In this document: positions 15,919 through 24,142 of the stretch, in pieces
How positions within the stretch are numbered: position 1 is the stretch's first letter
Layout: each line of letters starts with the position of its first letter
From: Rhodococcus rhodochrous
GTDB taxonomy: Bacteria > Actinomycetota > Actinomycetes > Mycobacteriales > Mycobacteriaceae
Direction: 5' to 3'
NCBI RefSeq assembly: GCF_900187265.1
Contig: NZ_LT906450.1
Location: 124,001-188,000, forward strand
DNA: 64,000 nt
Made by a program: the position numbers and the translations under genes
The notes under the pieces: model-generated
Seen by the model: only the letters and a program-made list of their open reading frames with translations
What the model was told of the DNA's origin: nothing
Database searches by the model: none

Positions 15919-16583
15919 GATCCGGCGCCCACCTTCGGTCGTGCGGCGGGACGGGTCTGGCAGTCCTCACCGATGATCGGTGCCATCGTGCAGGTGTACG
16001 ACTGGGATTCGTCGGACACGCACCAGATGATCTCCTGGTCGAAGCTGCCCGAGACCGGGTTGTACATGATGGCCTGCATGTCGGGCTCACCGCAGAACGC
16101 GTTCGAGCACGACGGTGCCCCACAGCAGTCGTAGTAGGCGATCAGGTAGGTCTTACCGGTATCGGGATGCGTGCAGCACCCCACCCAGAACTCCGCTCCG
16201 GGACGGCTTCCCGGCGCACACGTGGTGACACCGCCGCCGTTGCAGGCCGCGCACGAGGTGCCGTCCATGTTGCACCAGCGCCAGTACTCGCACTCGGCGG
16301 GATCCTTGCCGTCGTAGACCGGAACGAACGGTTCGGGCTCGGCGGGGGCGGGCGCCGGCGGCTCCTGCGCCAGGGCCGTGCGGGTGACGGGCAGCGAACT
16401 GATCAGTGCCACACCGGAGACACCCATCGTCCACCGGCCGATCTTGCTGATCACCGAACGGCGGGAGACCCGCTCGGACATCTTGCGTCCGGTGCGGCCG
16501 ATGAAGGACCCGCCGCGGCCGGCCATCCATTCGGCCTGTTCCTTGACGGTGGCTTCGTCCACCGGATATCGGTTCTCGTGCAT
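15915..16583 (-). CDS. mauA: Amine dehydrogenase light chain, TTQ-bearing
   Basis: A 222-aa light (beta) chain. A long leader with a Tat-like motif (SRRSVISKIGRW) ends near residue 73, as in proteobacterial MauA. The Cys-rich mature part aligns with Paracoccus MauA: CEYWRWCNMDGTSC, EFWVGCC and YLIAYYDCCG, ending in EIIWCV and YTCTMAPIIG. Trp133 and Trp187 correspond to Trp57 and Trp108, the residues that become TTQ. Asp107 and Asp152 match Asp32 and Asp76, needed for TTQ formation. It has 14 Cys against 12 in Paracoccus (CAAC spacing, a CC pair, extra C208). ATG 16583 is preferred over a TTG 33 nt upstream. Confidence 0.93.
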   Translation of the reverse strand: MHENRYPVDEATVKEQAEWMAGRGGSFIGRTGRKMSERVSRRSVISKIGRWTMGVSGVALISSLPVTRTALAQEPPAPAPAEPEPFVPVYDGKDPAECEYWRWCNMDGTSCAACNGGGVTTCAPGSRPGAEFWVGCCTHPDTGKTYLIAYYDCCGAPSCSNAFCGEPDMQAIMYNPVSGSFDQEIIWCVSDESQSYTCTMAPIIGEDCQTRPAARPKVGAGS

Positions 16584-16685
16584 CTCCGGTTCACCGGATG
16601 AGGGTCTGAGGTCCAACGACGTACTCCGATCTCGAGAAGGGGATGAGATTCCGCCCGTACCGACGGCGCGGTCCGCGCTCGCAGA

Positions 16686-17300
16686 TCACAGACCGGCTGC
16701 GGCGCGAGTCTTGGCTGCCTCGTGCAGGTGCTGCAGCGACGGCGTACCGGATTCGAGTGCGTTGAGGAGGGATTCGACCTGCGCCATGTGGTTGCACAGG
16801 CCCTTGGCCTGGATCTTGCCGTGCTCGTCGAGGATCACGCCGTACGGAGTGGTGCCCACCTGGTAGGCGATGCCCACATCGCGGGCGTCGACGTAGCTGA
16901 GCTCGGCACCGATACCCGAACCGGCGAGGAAGTTCTGGTGCTCCTCCGGCGTGCCGTCCGAGATGATGACGACCTCGAGGTCCTTCTCCGCCTTCGCCAT
17001 CGCCTTGACGCCGGGAAGCAGGCTCTTGCAGGTCGAGCACGACGGCGCGGTGAACAGCAGCAGCTGTGCCTTGTCGCGGTGGCCACCGACGCCGATCTCG
17101 CGGCCGAGGTGGTCCTTCAGGCCGCGGAAGCTCGGACCGACCTGGGCGATCTTCGGGCCGGTGTCCATCATCCGGGCGCCGAGGGGGCCGAGACGCACCT
17201 GCACGCGCCCGATCTCACGAGCGAGGGCGAGCAGCATGAGGAACAGCGCCGCGACGGCGACGGCCAGCACGATGACCGCGATCAGCAGGAAGGTGTTCAC
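16686..17300 (-). CDS. mauD: MauD thiol-disulfide oxidoreductase
   Basis: A 204-aa thioredoxin-like protein with one N-terminal membrane helix (residues 3-27). The active site is FTAPSCSTCK (Cys88, Cys91), followed by the MauD signature region GTTPYGVILDEHGKIQAKGL. MauD is needed to form the many disulfides of the amine dehydrogenase light chain on the outer side of the membrane. It sits between mauE and mauA on the same strand, the same E-D-A neighbourhood seen in mau and aau clusters. Confidence 0.9.
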   Translation of the reverse strand: MNTFLLIAVIVLAVAVAALFLMLLALAREIGRVQVRLGPLGARMMDTGPKIAQVGPSFRGLKDHLGREIGVGGHRDKAQLLLFTAPSCSTCKSLLPGVKAMAKAEKDLEVVIISDGTPEEHQNFLAGSGIGAELSYVDARDVGIAYQVGTTPYGVILDEHGKIQAKGLCNHMAQVESLLNALESGTPSLQHLHEAAKTRAAAGL

Positions 17301-17321
17301 AGATTTCTCCGTTCGGATTTG

Positions 17322-17903
17322 TCAGTACCGCGAGAGGGTCGAGGCGGCACGGAGTTCGATCGAGGCCTTCGTCAGGTGGTCGTCGACCGGGCGCCGGCCC
17401 GGATGCACGATCGACCGCAACTGCACCGCGGTGACGACCACGACCAGCACGAGCGCGGCGAGCGCGACGGCGAGGAGGTGCTCGGCGAGCGACGGTGCGC
17501 CGGCGGGAACGAGGGCCAGGGCTGCGGAGACGAGCACGAACGCGCCGGCCCGCACCGCGTGGAACCACCCGATCCGCGGGACGTCGTGCGAACCGAATGC
17601 GAAGCAGCCGCAGTCGAGGTCACGACGGCCTCGGAGGAGGTTGATCGTCAGGCCACCGAAGAAGCACAGGAACAGCAGCGCGGCGCCTGCGGCCGCCCAC
17701 CGTCCGGCGATGCCCGTGACGAGCGCGACACCGAGGACGATCTCGGCCCACGGCAGCGCGAACGACGCCGCTTCCTCGAGCGGGGCGGGCAGCAGCTTGT
17801 ACCCGCGCACCGTGCGCAACAGACCCTGGCGGTCCCGGGTCTTGGGGATGCCGGCGAGCAACAGCGTGCCTCCGACGATCGATGCGATCAGCACCCACAG
17901 CAT
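17322..17903 (-). CDS. mauE: MauE membrane protein
   Basis: A 193-aa DoxX/MauE-type membrane protein with four to five helices. The family's conserved thiol motif DCGCFAFG is present (Cys98, Cys100). MauE works with MauD in supplying or recycling thiol redox equivalents for disulfide formation in the light chain. The ATG at 17903 is chosen: AAGGAG lies 11 nt upstream and the protein then begins directly with the first helix (MLWVLIASIVGG). The long upstream extension of the frame is Arg/Ser-rich non-coding sequence. It is the first gene of the operon that runs to mauF-like. Confidence 0.85.
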   Translation of the reverse strand: MLWVLIASIVGGTLLLAGIPKTRDRQGLLRTVRGYKLLPAPLEEAASFALPWAEIVLGVALVTGIAGRWAAAGAALLFLCFFGGLTINLLRGRRDLDCGCFAFGSHDVPRIGWFHAVRAGAFVLVSAALALVPAGAPSLAEHLLAVALAALVLVVVVTAVQLRSIVHPGRRPVDDHLTKASIELRAASTLSRY

Positions 17904-18257
17904 GTGTGCGACCACTCCTTCCGTTTCGCTGCGGGACCTTCTCGAGGTCCCGGCGGATCCCTCGCAGGTGGGGATGGACACATCGTGCTGTGGTCTCGAG
18001 TCGGGCATGCGACGCCGGAGAAACGAACGGGGACACCCCGAACGAGAACGCGAGCCGCGGAAATCGGTGGGGTGGAGGATCGGTGACGTGGGCTTTTGCG
18101 TTTGCGCAGGTCCGTGCGGGAGCCGACGGCGTGATGTACCTCGCATCGAGATCCCGAGCGAATTCTCATTCGGGACCCATACGGAGTTCGCGCAGGTAAT
18201 GCAGCTGTAACAGAACGGGGTTAGCGTCCGGACAAATTCGGTGAAAGGACCACGGTC
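17904..18257. promoter_or_regulatory. Divergent control region between the mau operon and the permease/IclR genes
   Basis: 354 bp without a plausible gene. It must hold promoters for both directions. Two inverted repeats stand out. CGAAT-TCTC-ATTCG lies at 18159-18172, inside a wider CCCGA...TCGGG, well placed as an IclR-type operator. GGGACCT-TCTCG-AGGTCCC lies at 17933-17951, in the mauE leader. A clear -35/-10 pair was not identified in either direction. Confidence 0.55.
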
Positions 18258-19772
18258 GTGACGTCAGCACTCCGGGCGGCGATCGACCGCGCGCAGGACG
18301 CGGAACCCGCCGGGGCTCACGTGCGCTCACCCCTGCACGCGCTCGGGCGCAGACAACTGTCCCAACTCGATCTGATCGGACAGTCGCTGTCGACGATCGC
18401 CCCCGCCACCGGCATGGTGTTCATCGCCCTGTGGATGACCGTGAGCGCTCCGGGACTCGGCGGTGTACTCACCATCGCCGCGACGACCGGCGTCGTCGTA
18501 CTGGTCGCATGGTGCATCACACAGTTCACTCGACGCCTGGCCGCGGCGGGTTCGCTCTACAGCTTCGTCTTCCAGGGACTCGGCACGCGCGCGGCCCTCG
18601 TGACGGGTACGGCGCTCATCGTCGGATATCTCGGTATCTCGATCTCCGTGCTCGCCCAGGGAGCACGCACGGTACTGGACATCGGCGAGCTTGCCGGACT
18701 GCATCTTCCGGGGACGGGACCGTGGCTGGTGACGACGGCAGTGCTCGGCGGAGCCGTCGCCCTGATCGCGATCCGCGGCGTGCGGTTCGCGACCCGCGCG
18801 ATCCTGCTCGTCGAAACATGTTCGCTGGTACTGATCGTCGCGACGATGCTGGTCGCGCCGGCGGGCGGAACGACGACGAGCGAACTGCCGGTCTCACCGC
18901 TGAGCCTGCTGCCCTTCCTCGCACTGATGACCGTCCTGTCCATGGCGGGCTTCGAGAGCGCGGCGTTCTTCGGTCCCGAGGCCCGTCGGCCGCTCGTCAC
19001 GGTGAGCCGGACGGTGCTGATCACCCCTCTCGTCGTCGGGGCGCTGTTCGTCTTCGCGGCCGTCGCATCGCTGACCGGCCGCGGATCGCTCATCATCGGA
19101 GCGTATTTCGACGGTGTCGACTCCGGCGCGTCGTGGGCGGTCGTGCTCGCCGTGAAGACGGGCATGGCGTGCTCGTGGTTCGCGTCGACACTCGGCTGCG
19201 CACAGGCAGGCTCGAGGCTCCTGTACTCGATGGGTGTCGAACGGGTGCTGCCGTCCGCTCTGGCCCGCGTACACGGCACCCTGCGCACCCCCTACCTCGC
19301 GGTGACGGCGTTCGTCGCGGTGAGTGTCGCCGGTGCCGTTCTGTACACCCTGGCGGCGGACGCGGATTCGTCCGTCTTCGACGGGGTCGTCGAGGTCGCG
19401 CTGGTCGCGGCGTACACGCTGGTCGCGCTGGCGTCACTGCGGTTCCTGCACCGCATCGGTGAGGACACCGCGTGGACGCGGGTCGCGGCGGTGTTCGTCG
19501 CGTTGCTCGGTGGCGGCCTGCTGGTGGGCACGGCCGTCGACGGGATCACGCACTCGCTGCTCGTCGTGCCGTCGGCGCTCGTCGCGCTCCTGGTGTCGGG
19601 ACCGATCTGGCGCGCGGTGCTGCGCCTGCTACGCCCGCAGAGTCTCGCGACGATCGGAGCCTTCGACACCGTCGAGACCACGGATCTGCTGCCGGGGGCG
19701 GGGACACTGGTCCTCGACGAGCACGGGCGACCGCAGATCGTCACGGGGGGCACACAGGGGGAGCGAATGTGA
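18258..19772 (+). CDS. APC-superfamily amino acid/amine permease
   Basis: A 504-aa transporter with about twelve membrane helices. The first helix region (QLDLIGQSLSTIAPATGMVF) is typical of the APC superfamily. GFESAAFFGPEARRPLVTVSR marks the helix-6 substrate region with the E(S/A)AxxFGPE pattern common in this family. It begins with GTG after AAAGGA and is divergent from the amine dehydrogenase operon, so uptake of an amine or amino acid is a reasonable inference. A periplasmic-type dehydrogenase does not itself need an importer, so the permease may bring in a product or a co-nutrient. Confidence 0.85.
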   Translation: MTSALRAAIDRAQDAEPAGAHVRSPLHALGRRQLSQLDLIGQSLSTIAPATGMVFIALWMTVSAPGLGGVLTIAATTGVVVLVAWCITQFTRRLAAAGSLYSFVFQGLGTRAALVTGTALIVGYLGISISVLAQGARTVLDIGELAGLHLPGTGPWLVTTAVLGGAVALIAIRGVRFATRAILLVETCSLVLIVATMLVAPAGGTTTSELPVSPLSLLPFLALMTVLSMAGFESAAFFGPEARRPLVTVSRTVLITPLVVGALFVFAAVASLTGRGSLIIGAYFDGVDSGASWAVVLAVKTGMACSWFASTLGCAQAGSRLLYSMGVERVLPSALARVHGTLRTPYLAVTAFVAVSVAGAVLYTLAADADSSVFDGVVEVALVAAYTLVALASLRFLHRIGEDTAWTRVAAVFVALLGGGLLVGTAVDGITHSLLVVPSALVALLVSGPIWRAVLRLLRPQSLATIGAFDTVETTDLLPGAGTLVLDEHGRPQIVTGGTQGERM

Positions 19773-20527
19773 CCGCCCACGTGCCGATCCGGTCCGCCGA
19801 GACACCTTTCGGAGGACGACAACCCCACGCCGTGCAGAAGGCGCTGGGGATGCTCGAGGCCGTCGCGCAGCTCGGTCCCGGCACCACCGCCAAGGAGATC
19901 GCCGCGTTCGCCGGAGTGCCTCCGGCCACGGCCTACCGGATGCTGAACCTGCTCGTCGCGGACGGTTATCTCGTGCGTGTTCCCGACCTGTCGGGCTTCG
20001 CGCTCGGTCGTCGCACCGCCGAACTCGCCCAGGCCGCAGCGGAATCCACTCCGTCCGAGTCGCTCCACGACGTGATGGAGGACCTGCGGGGCTGCACGCG
20101 TTTCGGGTTGCACGTCGCGTCCTTCGCCGGGAGCCGGCTCCGGTTCGTCGACCAGGATCCGGACCACGAGATCGTCGCCATCACGACTCTGTCGAAATCG
20201 TTGCACGCCAATGCCATCGGAAAGCTGATGCTGGCCCACGTGCCGGGAGTGGGTCCGGATGCCGAGTTGCGCCGGCTCACCGAGTTCACGATGTGCGAGC
20301 GCGAGTCGCTGGCGCGGGAGCTGCGCGAGATCGTCTCGTTCGGTTACGCGAAGGAGTGCCAGGAGACACGGCTGGGCAGGGCGGCGCTGGCCGTCCCGAT
20401 CCGCGACTCGTCGTCGTTCGTCGTCGGCGGCCTGTACCTGCACGGGTCGGCCGCGAAGGTGCAACCCGATCCCGATCTGGTGAGATTCCTCGTCGACGGG
20501 TCCGCGAGGCTCACAGGCCTGCTCTGA
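19769..20527 (+). CDS. IclR-family transcriptional regulator
   Basis: A 252-aa regulator with an N-terminal winged helix (AVQKALGMLEAVAQLGPGTTAKEIAAFAGVPPATAYRMLNLLVADGYLVRV) and a C-terminal IclR effector domain (SKSLHANAIGKLMLAHVP ... AALAVPIRDSSSFVVGGLYLHG). The GTG at 19769 overlaps the permease stop by 4 nt (GTGA) and follows GGGGAGCG. Coupling with the permease and divergence from mau make it the likely local regulator of amine use. Its last 17 nt overlap the convergent hydrolase gene. Confidence 0.9.
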   Translation: MTAHVPIRSAETPFGGRQPHAVQKALGMLEAVAQLGPGTTAKEIAAFAGVPPATAYRMLNLLVADGYLVRVPDLSGFALGRRTAELAQAAAESTPSESLHDVMEDLRGCTRFGLHVASFAGSRLRFVDQDPDHEIVAITTLSKSLHANAIGKLMLAHVPGVGPDAELRRLTEFTMCERESLARELREIVSFGYAKECQETRLGRAALAVPIRDSSSFVVGGLYLHGSAAKVQPDPDLVRFLVDGSARLTGLL

Positions 20528-21332
20528 GCCGGATCAATGCGTCCACCACGGGCGCGCCGAACATCGGTGGATCGTTGTGTTCGAGACCGGCGAGCTCGAC
20601 CCGCTCGTGCAGCTGCCGGGTGGCATCGGCGACGGCCGTGCTCTGGGCGGGCGGGACGATGCTGTCGGCGGTGCCGTAGACGACCGTGATCGGCACGTCG
20701 ATGCGGCCGACGAGTTCGGCGACGGGGAACTCGTCCTTCAACAGTGCGGTGGGGACGAACGGATAGTGGTGCCGGGCCACGGCGGCAAGATCGGTGAACG
20801 GCGAGCGCAGCAACATTCCGGCGGGCGGTTCGTCGACGGCGAGCGCGGTGACCACGGCGCAGCCGAGGCTCTCCCCGAAGTACAGCACCCGGGTGGGGTC
20901 GACGTCGTCGCGCGAACGGAGATGCTCGAGGGCCGCGCGGGCGTCGGCGGCGAGACCGTCCTCGGAGGGGGAGCCGGGATTACCGCCGTACCCGCGGTAG
21001 TCGAGAAGCAGCGTCGAGAAACCTGCCGCGGCGAGGTCGGCGGCGGTGTCGACGCGGCCGAGGCGGTTGCCGCCGTTACCGGGAGCGAGGAGAACCGTGA
21101 AACCGGCTCCGGGACCGTCGGGAGCGCGACCGGGCACGAACCAGGCGTCGAGCTCCAGACCGTCCGCGGTGGTGAGGACGACGTCCTCCGCGCCGGGCAG
21201 GACGGTCGCGGCGGACGGGGGAGTGGAGCTGTCGGGCAGGTAGATCAGGCGTCGCTGCAGCGACCGGCCGGCGACGCCGGCGAGCGCGCCGGCGAGCGCG
21301 CCGGCGAGCACCACGGCGAGAACGATCCGCAT
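20511..21332 (-). CDS. Alpha/beta hydrolase
   Basis: A 273-aa alpha/beta hydrolase with an N-terminal hydrophobic helix (VLAVVLAGALAGALAGVAG) that suggests membrane anchoring or export. The nucleophile elbow is YFGESLGCAV, the oxyanion region LLLAPGNGGNRLGR, and the catalytic acid and His are likely in VYGTADSIVPPAQS and LEHNDP. It resembles the YqkD/BEM46-like group. Substrate is unknown. The 3' end overlaps the IclR gene by 17 nt in convergent orientation. Confidence 0.82.
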   Translation of the reverse strand: MRIVLAVVLAGALAGALAGVAGRSLQRRLIYLPDSSTPPSAATVLPGAEDVVLTTADGLELDAWFVPGRAPDGPGAGFTVLLAPGNGGNRLGRVDTAADLAAAGFSTLLLDYRGYGGNPGSPSEDGLAADARAALEHLRSRDDVDPTRVLYFGESLGCAVVTALAVDEPPAGMLLRSPFTDLAAVARHHYPFVPTALLKDEFPVAELVGRIDVPITVVYGTADSIVPPAQSTAVADATRQLHERVELAGLEHNDPPMFGAPVVDALIRLRAGL

Positions 21333-21350
21333 GGGTCCGGTCTAACGCAC

Positions 21351-21390
21351 GTGCGCGTTTCCGGCAGCCGGAACTGCCGGAAACGCGCAC
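21351..21390. terminator. 17-bp perfect hairpin
   Basis: Arms 21351-21367 and 21374-21390 are perfect complements (GTGCGCGTTTCCGGCAG and its reverse complement) with a 6-nt loop. It lies downstream of the SDR gene and upstream of the hydrolase, both on the minus strand, and so should terminate SDR transcripts. No U-tract follows. Confidence 0.75.
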
Positions 21391-21418
21391 GGAAGAGGCG
21401 TGGTTACCGAAGGCGTGA

Positions 21419-22186
21419 TTACCGCGGTGCCATGCGCAGCGCGCCGTCCATGCGGATGGTCTCGCCGTTGAGGTAGTCGTGCTCGACGATCATCTGCGCG
21501 AGCTGCGCGTACTCGGCGGGCTGAGCCAGGCGCGACGGGAACGGCACACCGGCCTCGAGGCCCTTGCGGTACTCCTCGGTGACACCGGCGAGCATCGGGG
21601 TGTCGACGATGCCGGGGGCGATGGTGTTGACACGGATGCCGAACTGCGCGAGGTCGCGTGCGGCGGGGACGGTCATACCGTGCACGCCACCCTTCGACGC
21701 GGAGTACGCGATCTGGCCGATCTGGCCCTCGAACGCGGCCACCGAGGCGGTGTTGATGATGACGCCGCGCTGACCCGACTCGTCGACCGTCTCGGTCTTG
21801 GAGATCGCGTCGGCCGCGAGGCGCATGACGTTGAACGTGCCGAGCAGGTTGACGGTGATGACCGTGCGGAACAGCTCGAGGTCGTGCGGGCCGTTCTTCG
21901 ACAGGATGCGACCGGCCCAGCCGACACCGGCGCAGTTGACGACGACGCGCAGCGGAACACCCGACTCGACGATGCGGTCGACGGCGGCCTGCACCTCGTC
22001 GCCGCTGGTCACGTCGGTGGCGAGGAGCGTGACACCCGCGGGTGCGGCATCGCCGACGCGGTCGATGGACTGCTGCAGGTCGAGGCCGAAGACGGTGGCT
22101 CCGGCGTCGGCGAGGCGGCGTGCGGTTGCGGCGCCGAGACCGGATGCGGCACCGGTCACCAGTGCGGCGGATCCCTGAATCTCCAC
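21419..22186 (-). CDS. Short-chain dehydrogenase, HSD10/3-hydroxyacyl-CoA dehydrogenase type
   Basis: A 255-aa SDR with the cofactor motif TGAASGLG, NCAG, the catalytic Ser in [14 protein letters not shown] and YSASK. The segment [31 protein letters not shown] and the ending GALRMAPR are typical of 17beta-HSD10-like 3-hydroxyacyl-CoA dehydrogenases. The thiolase-linked SDR at 46643 is a clear paralogue with the same ending (RMAPR). The GTG start follows AGGAGATACGAACA. NAD(H) use is expected from the acidic residue after beta-2 (FGLDLQQ). It acts in the cytoplasm, probably in beta-oxidation. Confidence 0.87.
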   Translation of the reverse strand: MEIQGSAALVTGAASGLGAATARRLADAGATVFGLDLQQSIDRVGDAAPAGVTLLATDVTSGDEVQAAVDRIVESGVPLRVVVNCAGVGWAGRILSKNGPHDLELFRTVITVNLLGTFNVMRLAADAISKTETVDESGQRGVIINTASVAAFEGQIGQIAYSASKGGVHGMTVPAARDLAQFGIRVNTIAPGIVDTPMLAGVTEEYRKGLEAGVPFPSRLAQPAEYAQLAQMIVEHDYLNGETIRMDGALRMAPR

Positions 22187-22316
22187 TGTTCGTATCTCCT
22201 GTCCCGAGCCGAGGGCTGCGTGGACCCGACGGGTTCGGGCTCGTTGGCACCGAGTCCGACTCCGTCAGGTCCTCTCACAGAGCCCTACGGCGTGTGAGTG
22301 TCGTTCGTCACGAACC

Positions 22317-23564
22317 CTAACCGGTCACGCCCGCGGGTTCCGCAGGGGTCGTGGTCCGGCGGCGAAGTGCGACGACTCCCATCGCCGCGGCGACGAGACA
22401 TGCGACGGCACCGAGCAGCAGTCCGGCCCGGCCACCCCACTGCTCGCAGACCCAGCCGGCGATGGGGCCGCCGATGGCCGTGGAGCCGAGGAAGGCGACC
22501 GACCACAGCGCCATCACCCGTCCGCGCATCATCGGCGCGGCGGCGAGCTGCAGCGAACTGTTGGTGGTGGACGTGAACGTCACGCTCAGCGCACCCACGA
22601 TCACCATGAGCACGATGAGCGTGGTCAGGTTCGGGGCCGCAGCGGCGACCGCCATGGCGATACCGAACGCGAGGGAGGTGAGGATCAGCGGCCGGGTCCC
22701 GGTGCGGCCCCAGGTGGCGACGGCGAGCCCGCCCACCACCGATCCGGCGCCCATCGCGGCAGTGAGGAAACCGTAGGCCCCGGCACCGGCGGCGAAGGTG
22801 TGGTCGGCCAGGACCGGCAGGACCACCTGGAACTCGAAGGCCAGACATCCGACGAGCGCCATCATCAGCAGCGGGACGGCCAGATCGGACGTGCTGCGGA
22901 CGTAGGCGAAGCCCTCGCGCAGCTGCCCCTTGGCGCGGGCGGCGGCGGGGGAGCGCTGGAGCCGGGAGACGTCGAGTCGCAGCAGGGAGGTGACGACGGC
23001 GACGAAGCTCGCGGCGTTGAGCAGGAAGCACACGCCGAGTCCGCCCGCGGCGATGACCAGGCCTGCGACGGCCGGACCGATCATGCGGGAGCACGAGGCG
23101 AGGACCGACTGCAGGCTCACGGCGTTGCGCAGATCCTCCGGACCGACGAGTTCGAGCATGAACGACTGTCGCGCGGGATTCTCGAAACACTGGTTGAGGC
23201 CGAGCGCGACCGCCAGGACGTAGACGTGCCACAGGGCCACGGTGTCGGTGACGACGAGCAGCCCCAGGATCAGGGCCTGCACACCCATGAGGGTCTGCAA
23301 ACCGATCATGAGCCGGCGCTTGTCGGAGCGGTCGGCGACCACGCCGCCGTAGGGGCCGAGCAGCAGCATCGGCACGGTCTGCAGCGCAAGAACGATGCCG
23401 ATGGCGGTCGCGGAGCCGGTGAGCTGCAGGACGAGCCACGACTGTGCGACGGTCTGCATCCACGTGCCGATGAGCGAGACGGCCTGGCCGCTGATGTAGA
23501 GGCGGAAGTTGGGGCCGCGCAGGGCCGCGAAGGTCTGTCCTCTGATGTCGGCGAGCACTGTCAC
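22317..23564 (-). CDS. MFS transporter (EntS-like exporter)
   Basis: A 415-aa MFS protein with twelve predicted helices. It begins directly with FRLYISGQAVSLIGTWMQTVAQSWLVLQLTGSATAIG, the signature of the EntS/MFS_3 group of exporters, and has the loop-2/3 motif GGVVADRSDKRR. The GTG start overlaps the marR stop by 4 nt, so it is coupled to its regulator. Export of a drug or siderophore is possible; no direct evidence selects the substrate. Confidence 0.87.
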   Translation of the reverse strand: MTVLADIRGQTFAALRGPNFRLYISGQAVSLIGTWMQTVAQSWLVLQLTGSATAIGIVLALQTVPMLLLGPYGGVVADRSDKRRLMIGLQTLMGVQALILGLLVVTDTVALWHVYVLAVALGLNQCFENPARQSFMLELVGPEDLRNAVSLQSVLASCSRMIGPAVAGLVIAAGGLGVCFLLNAASFVAVVTSLLRLDVSRLQRSPAAARAKGQLREGFAYVRSTSDLAVPLLMMALVGCLAFEFQVVLPVLADHTFAAGAGAYGFLTAAMGAGSVVGGLAVATWGRTGTRPLILTSLAFGIAMAVAAAAPNLTTLIVLMVIVGALSVTFTSTTNSSLQLAAAPMMRGRVMALWSVAFLGSTAIGGPIAGWVCEQWGGRAGLLLGAVACLVAAAMGVVALRRRTTTPAEPAGVTG

Positions 23565-24064
23565 GGGCGACCCCCCTCGACGGAGGGGCGCGGTGAATCG
23601 GCGACGCGCTGCGAGAGTGCCTCGAGGGCGGGCAGCGCGTCGTGCAGAGCTTCGAGGTGCCGGTCGCTCAGTTCGGTGAGGTGACGGGCGAACAGGGCGG
23701 TGCGACGATCGCGCAGTTCCGCCGACAGAGCGGCACCGGCATCAGTGATGTGGACGCGGACGACGCGCTTGTCGTCGGCGTCGGGGGACCGGGTGAGCAA
23801 CCCGGCGTCTTCGAGTTTGCCCACCATGCGCGAACACATGGTGGGGTTGAGCCCTTCGATCTCCGCGAGTTCGCGGACTCCGATCGTCTCGTGGCGGGCG
23901 ACGGTCGTGAGGAGGGTCGACTGCGAACGCGTCAGCCCTTCCTCCGAGGCGAACATGCCCATGCGGCGGGAGATCCGTCCGATCGCGATACGCAGACGAT
24001 GGACGTCTTCCGCGTCGAACGGAGGAGTTTCGGATCGAGGGGTGCTGTCCGTGAGTTCAGACAT
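23561..24064 (-). CDS. MarR-family transcriptional regulator
   Basis: A 167-aa winged-helix repressor. The DNA-binding segment is TIGVRELAEIEGLNPTMCSRMVGKLEDAGLLTRSPDADDKRVVRVHITDAG, with the DDKR wing typical of MarR. It is followed with a 4-nt overlap by the MFS gene, the usual MarR/exporter pair. A perfect palindrome lies just upstream and probably mediates autoregulation. Confidence 0.9.
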   Translation of the reverse strand: MSELTDSTPRSETPPFDAEDVHRLRIAIGRISRRMGMFASEEGLTRSQSTLLTTVARHETIGVRELAEIEGLNPTMCSRMVGKLEDAGLLTRSPDADDKRVVRVHITDAGAALSAELRDRRTALFARHLTELSDRHLEALHDALPALEALSQRVADSPRPSVEGGRP

Positions 24065-24084
24065 GGAACCACCTCCGAATTTAT

Positions 24085-24098
24085 TTGCCTATCGGCAA
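24085..24098. promoter_or_regulatory. MarR operator
   Basis: TTGCC-TATC-GGCAA, a perfect 5-bp inverted repeat with a 4-bp spacer, lies 21 bp before the marR start. This is the classic MarR-family half-site arrangement. Binding here would block transcription of the marR-MFS pair. Confidence 0.7.
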
Positions 24099-24142
24099 GC
24101 ATACTCTTGTCCGGAGCGGAAAGACACTGTTCGGAACGGTGA

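Noticed and set aside
16584-16616. TTG start giving a longer mauA leader
   Set aside because: No ribosome site precedes it and the ATG at 16583 already gives a complete Tat leader.
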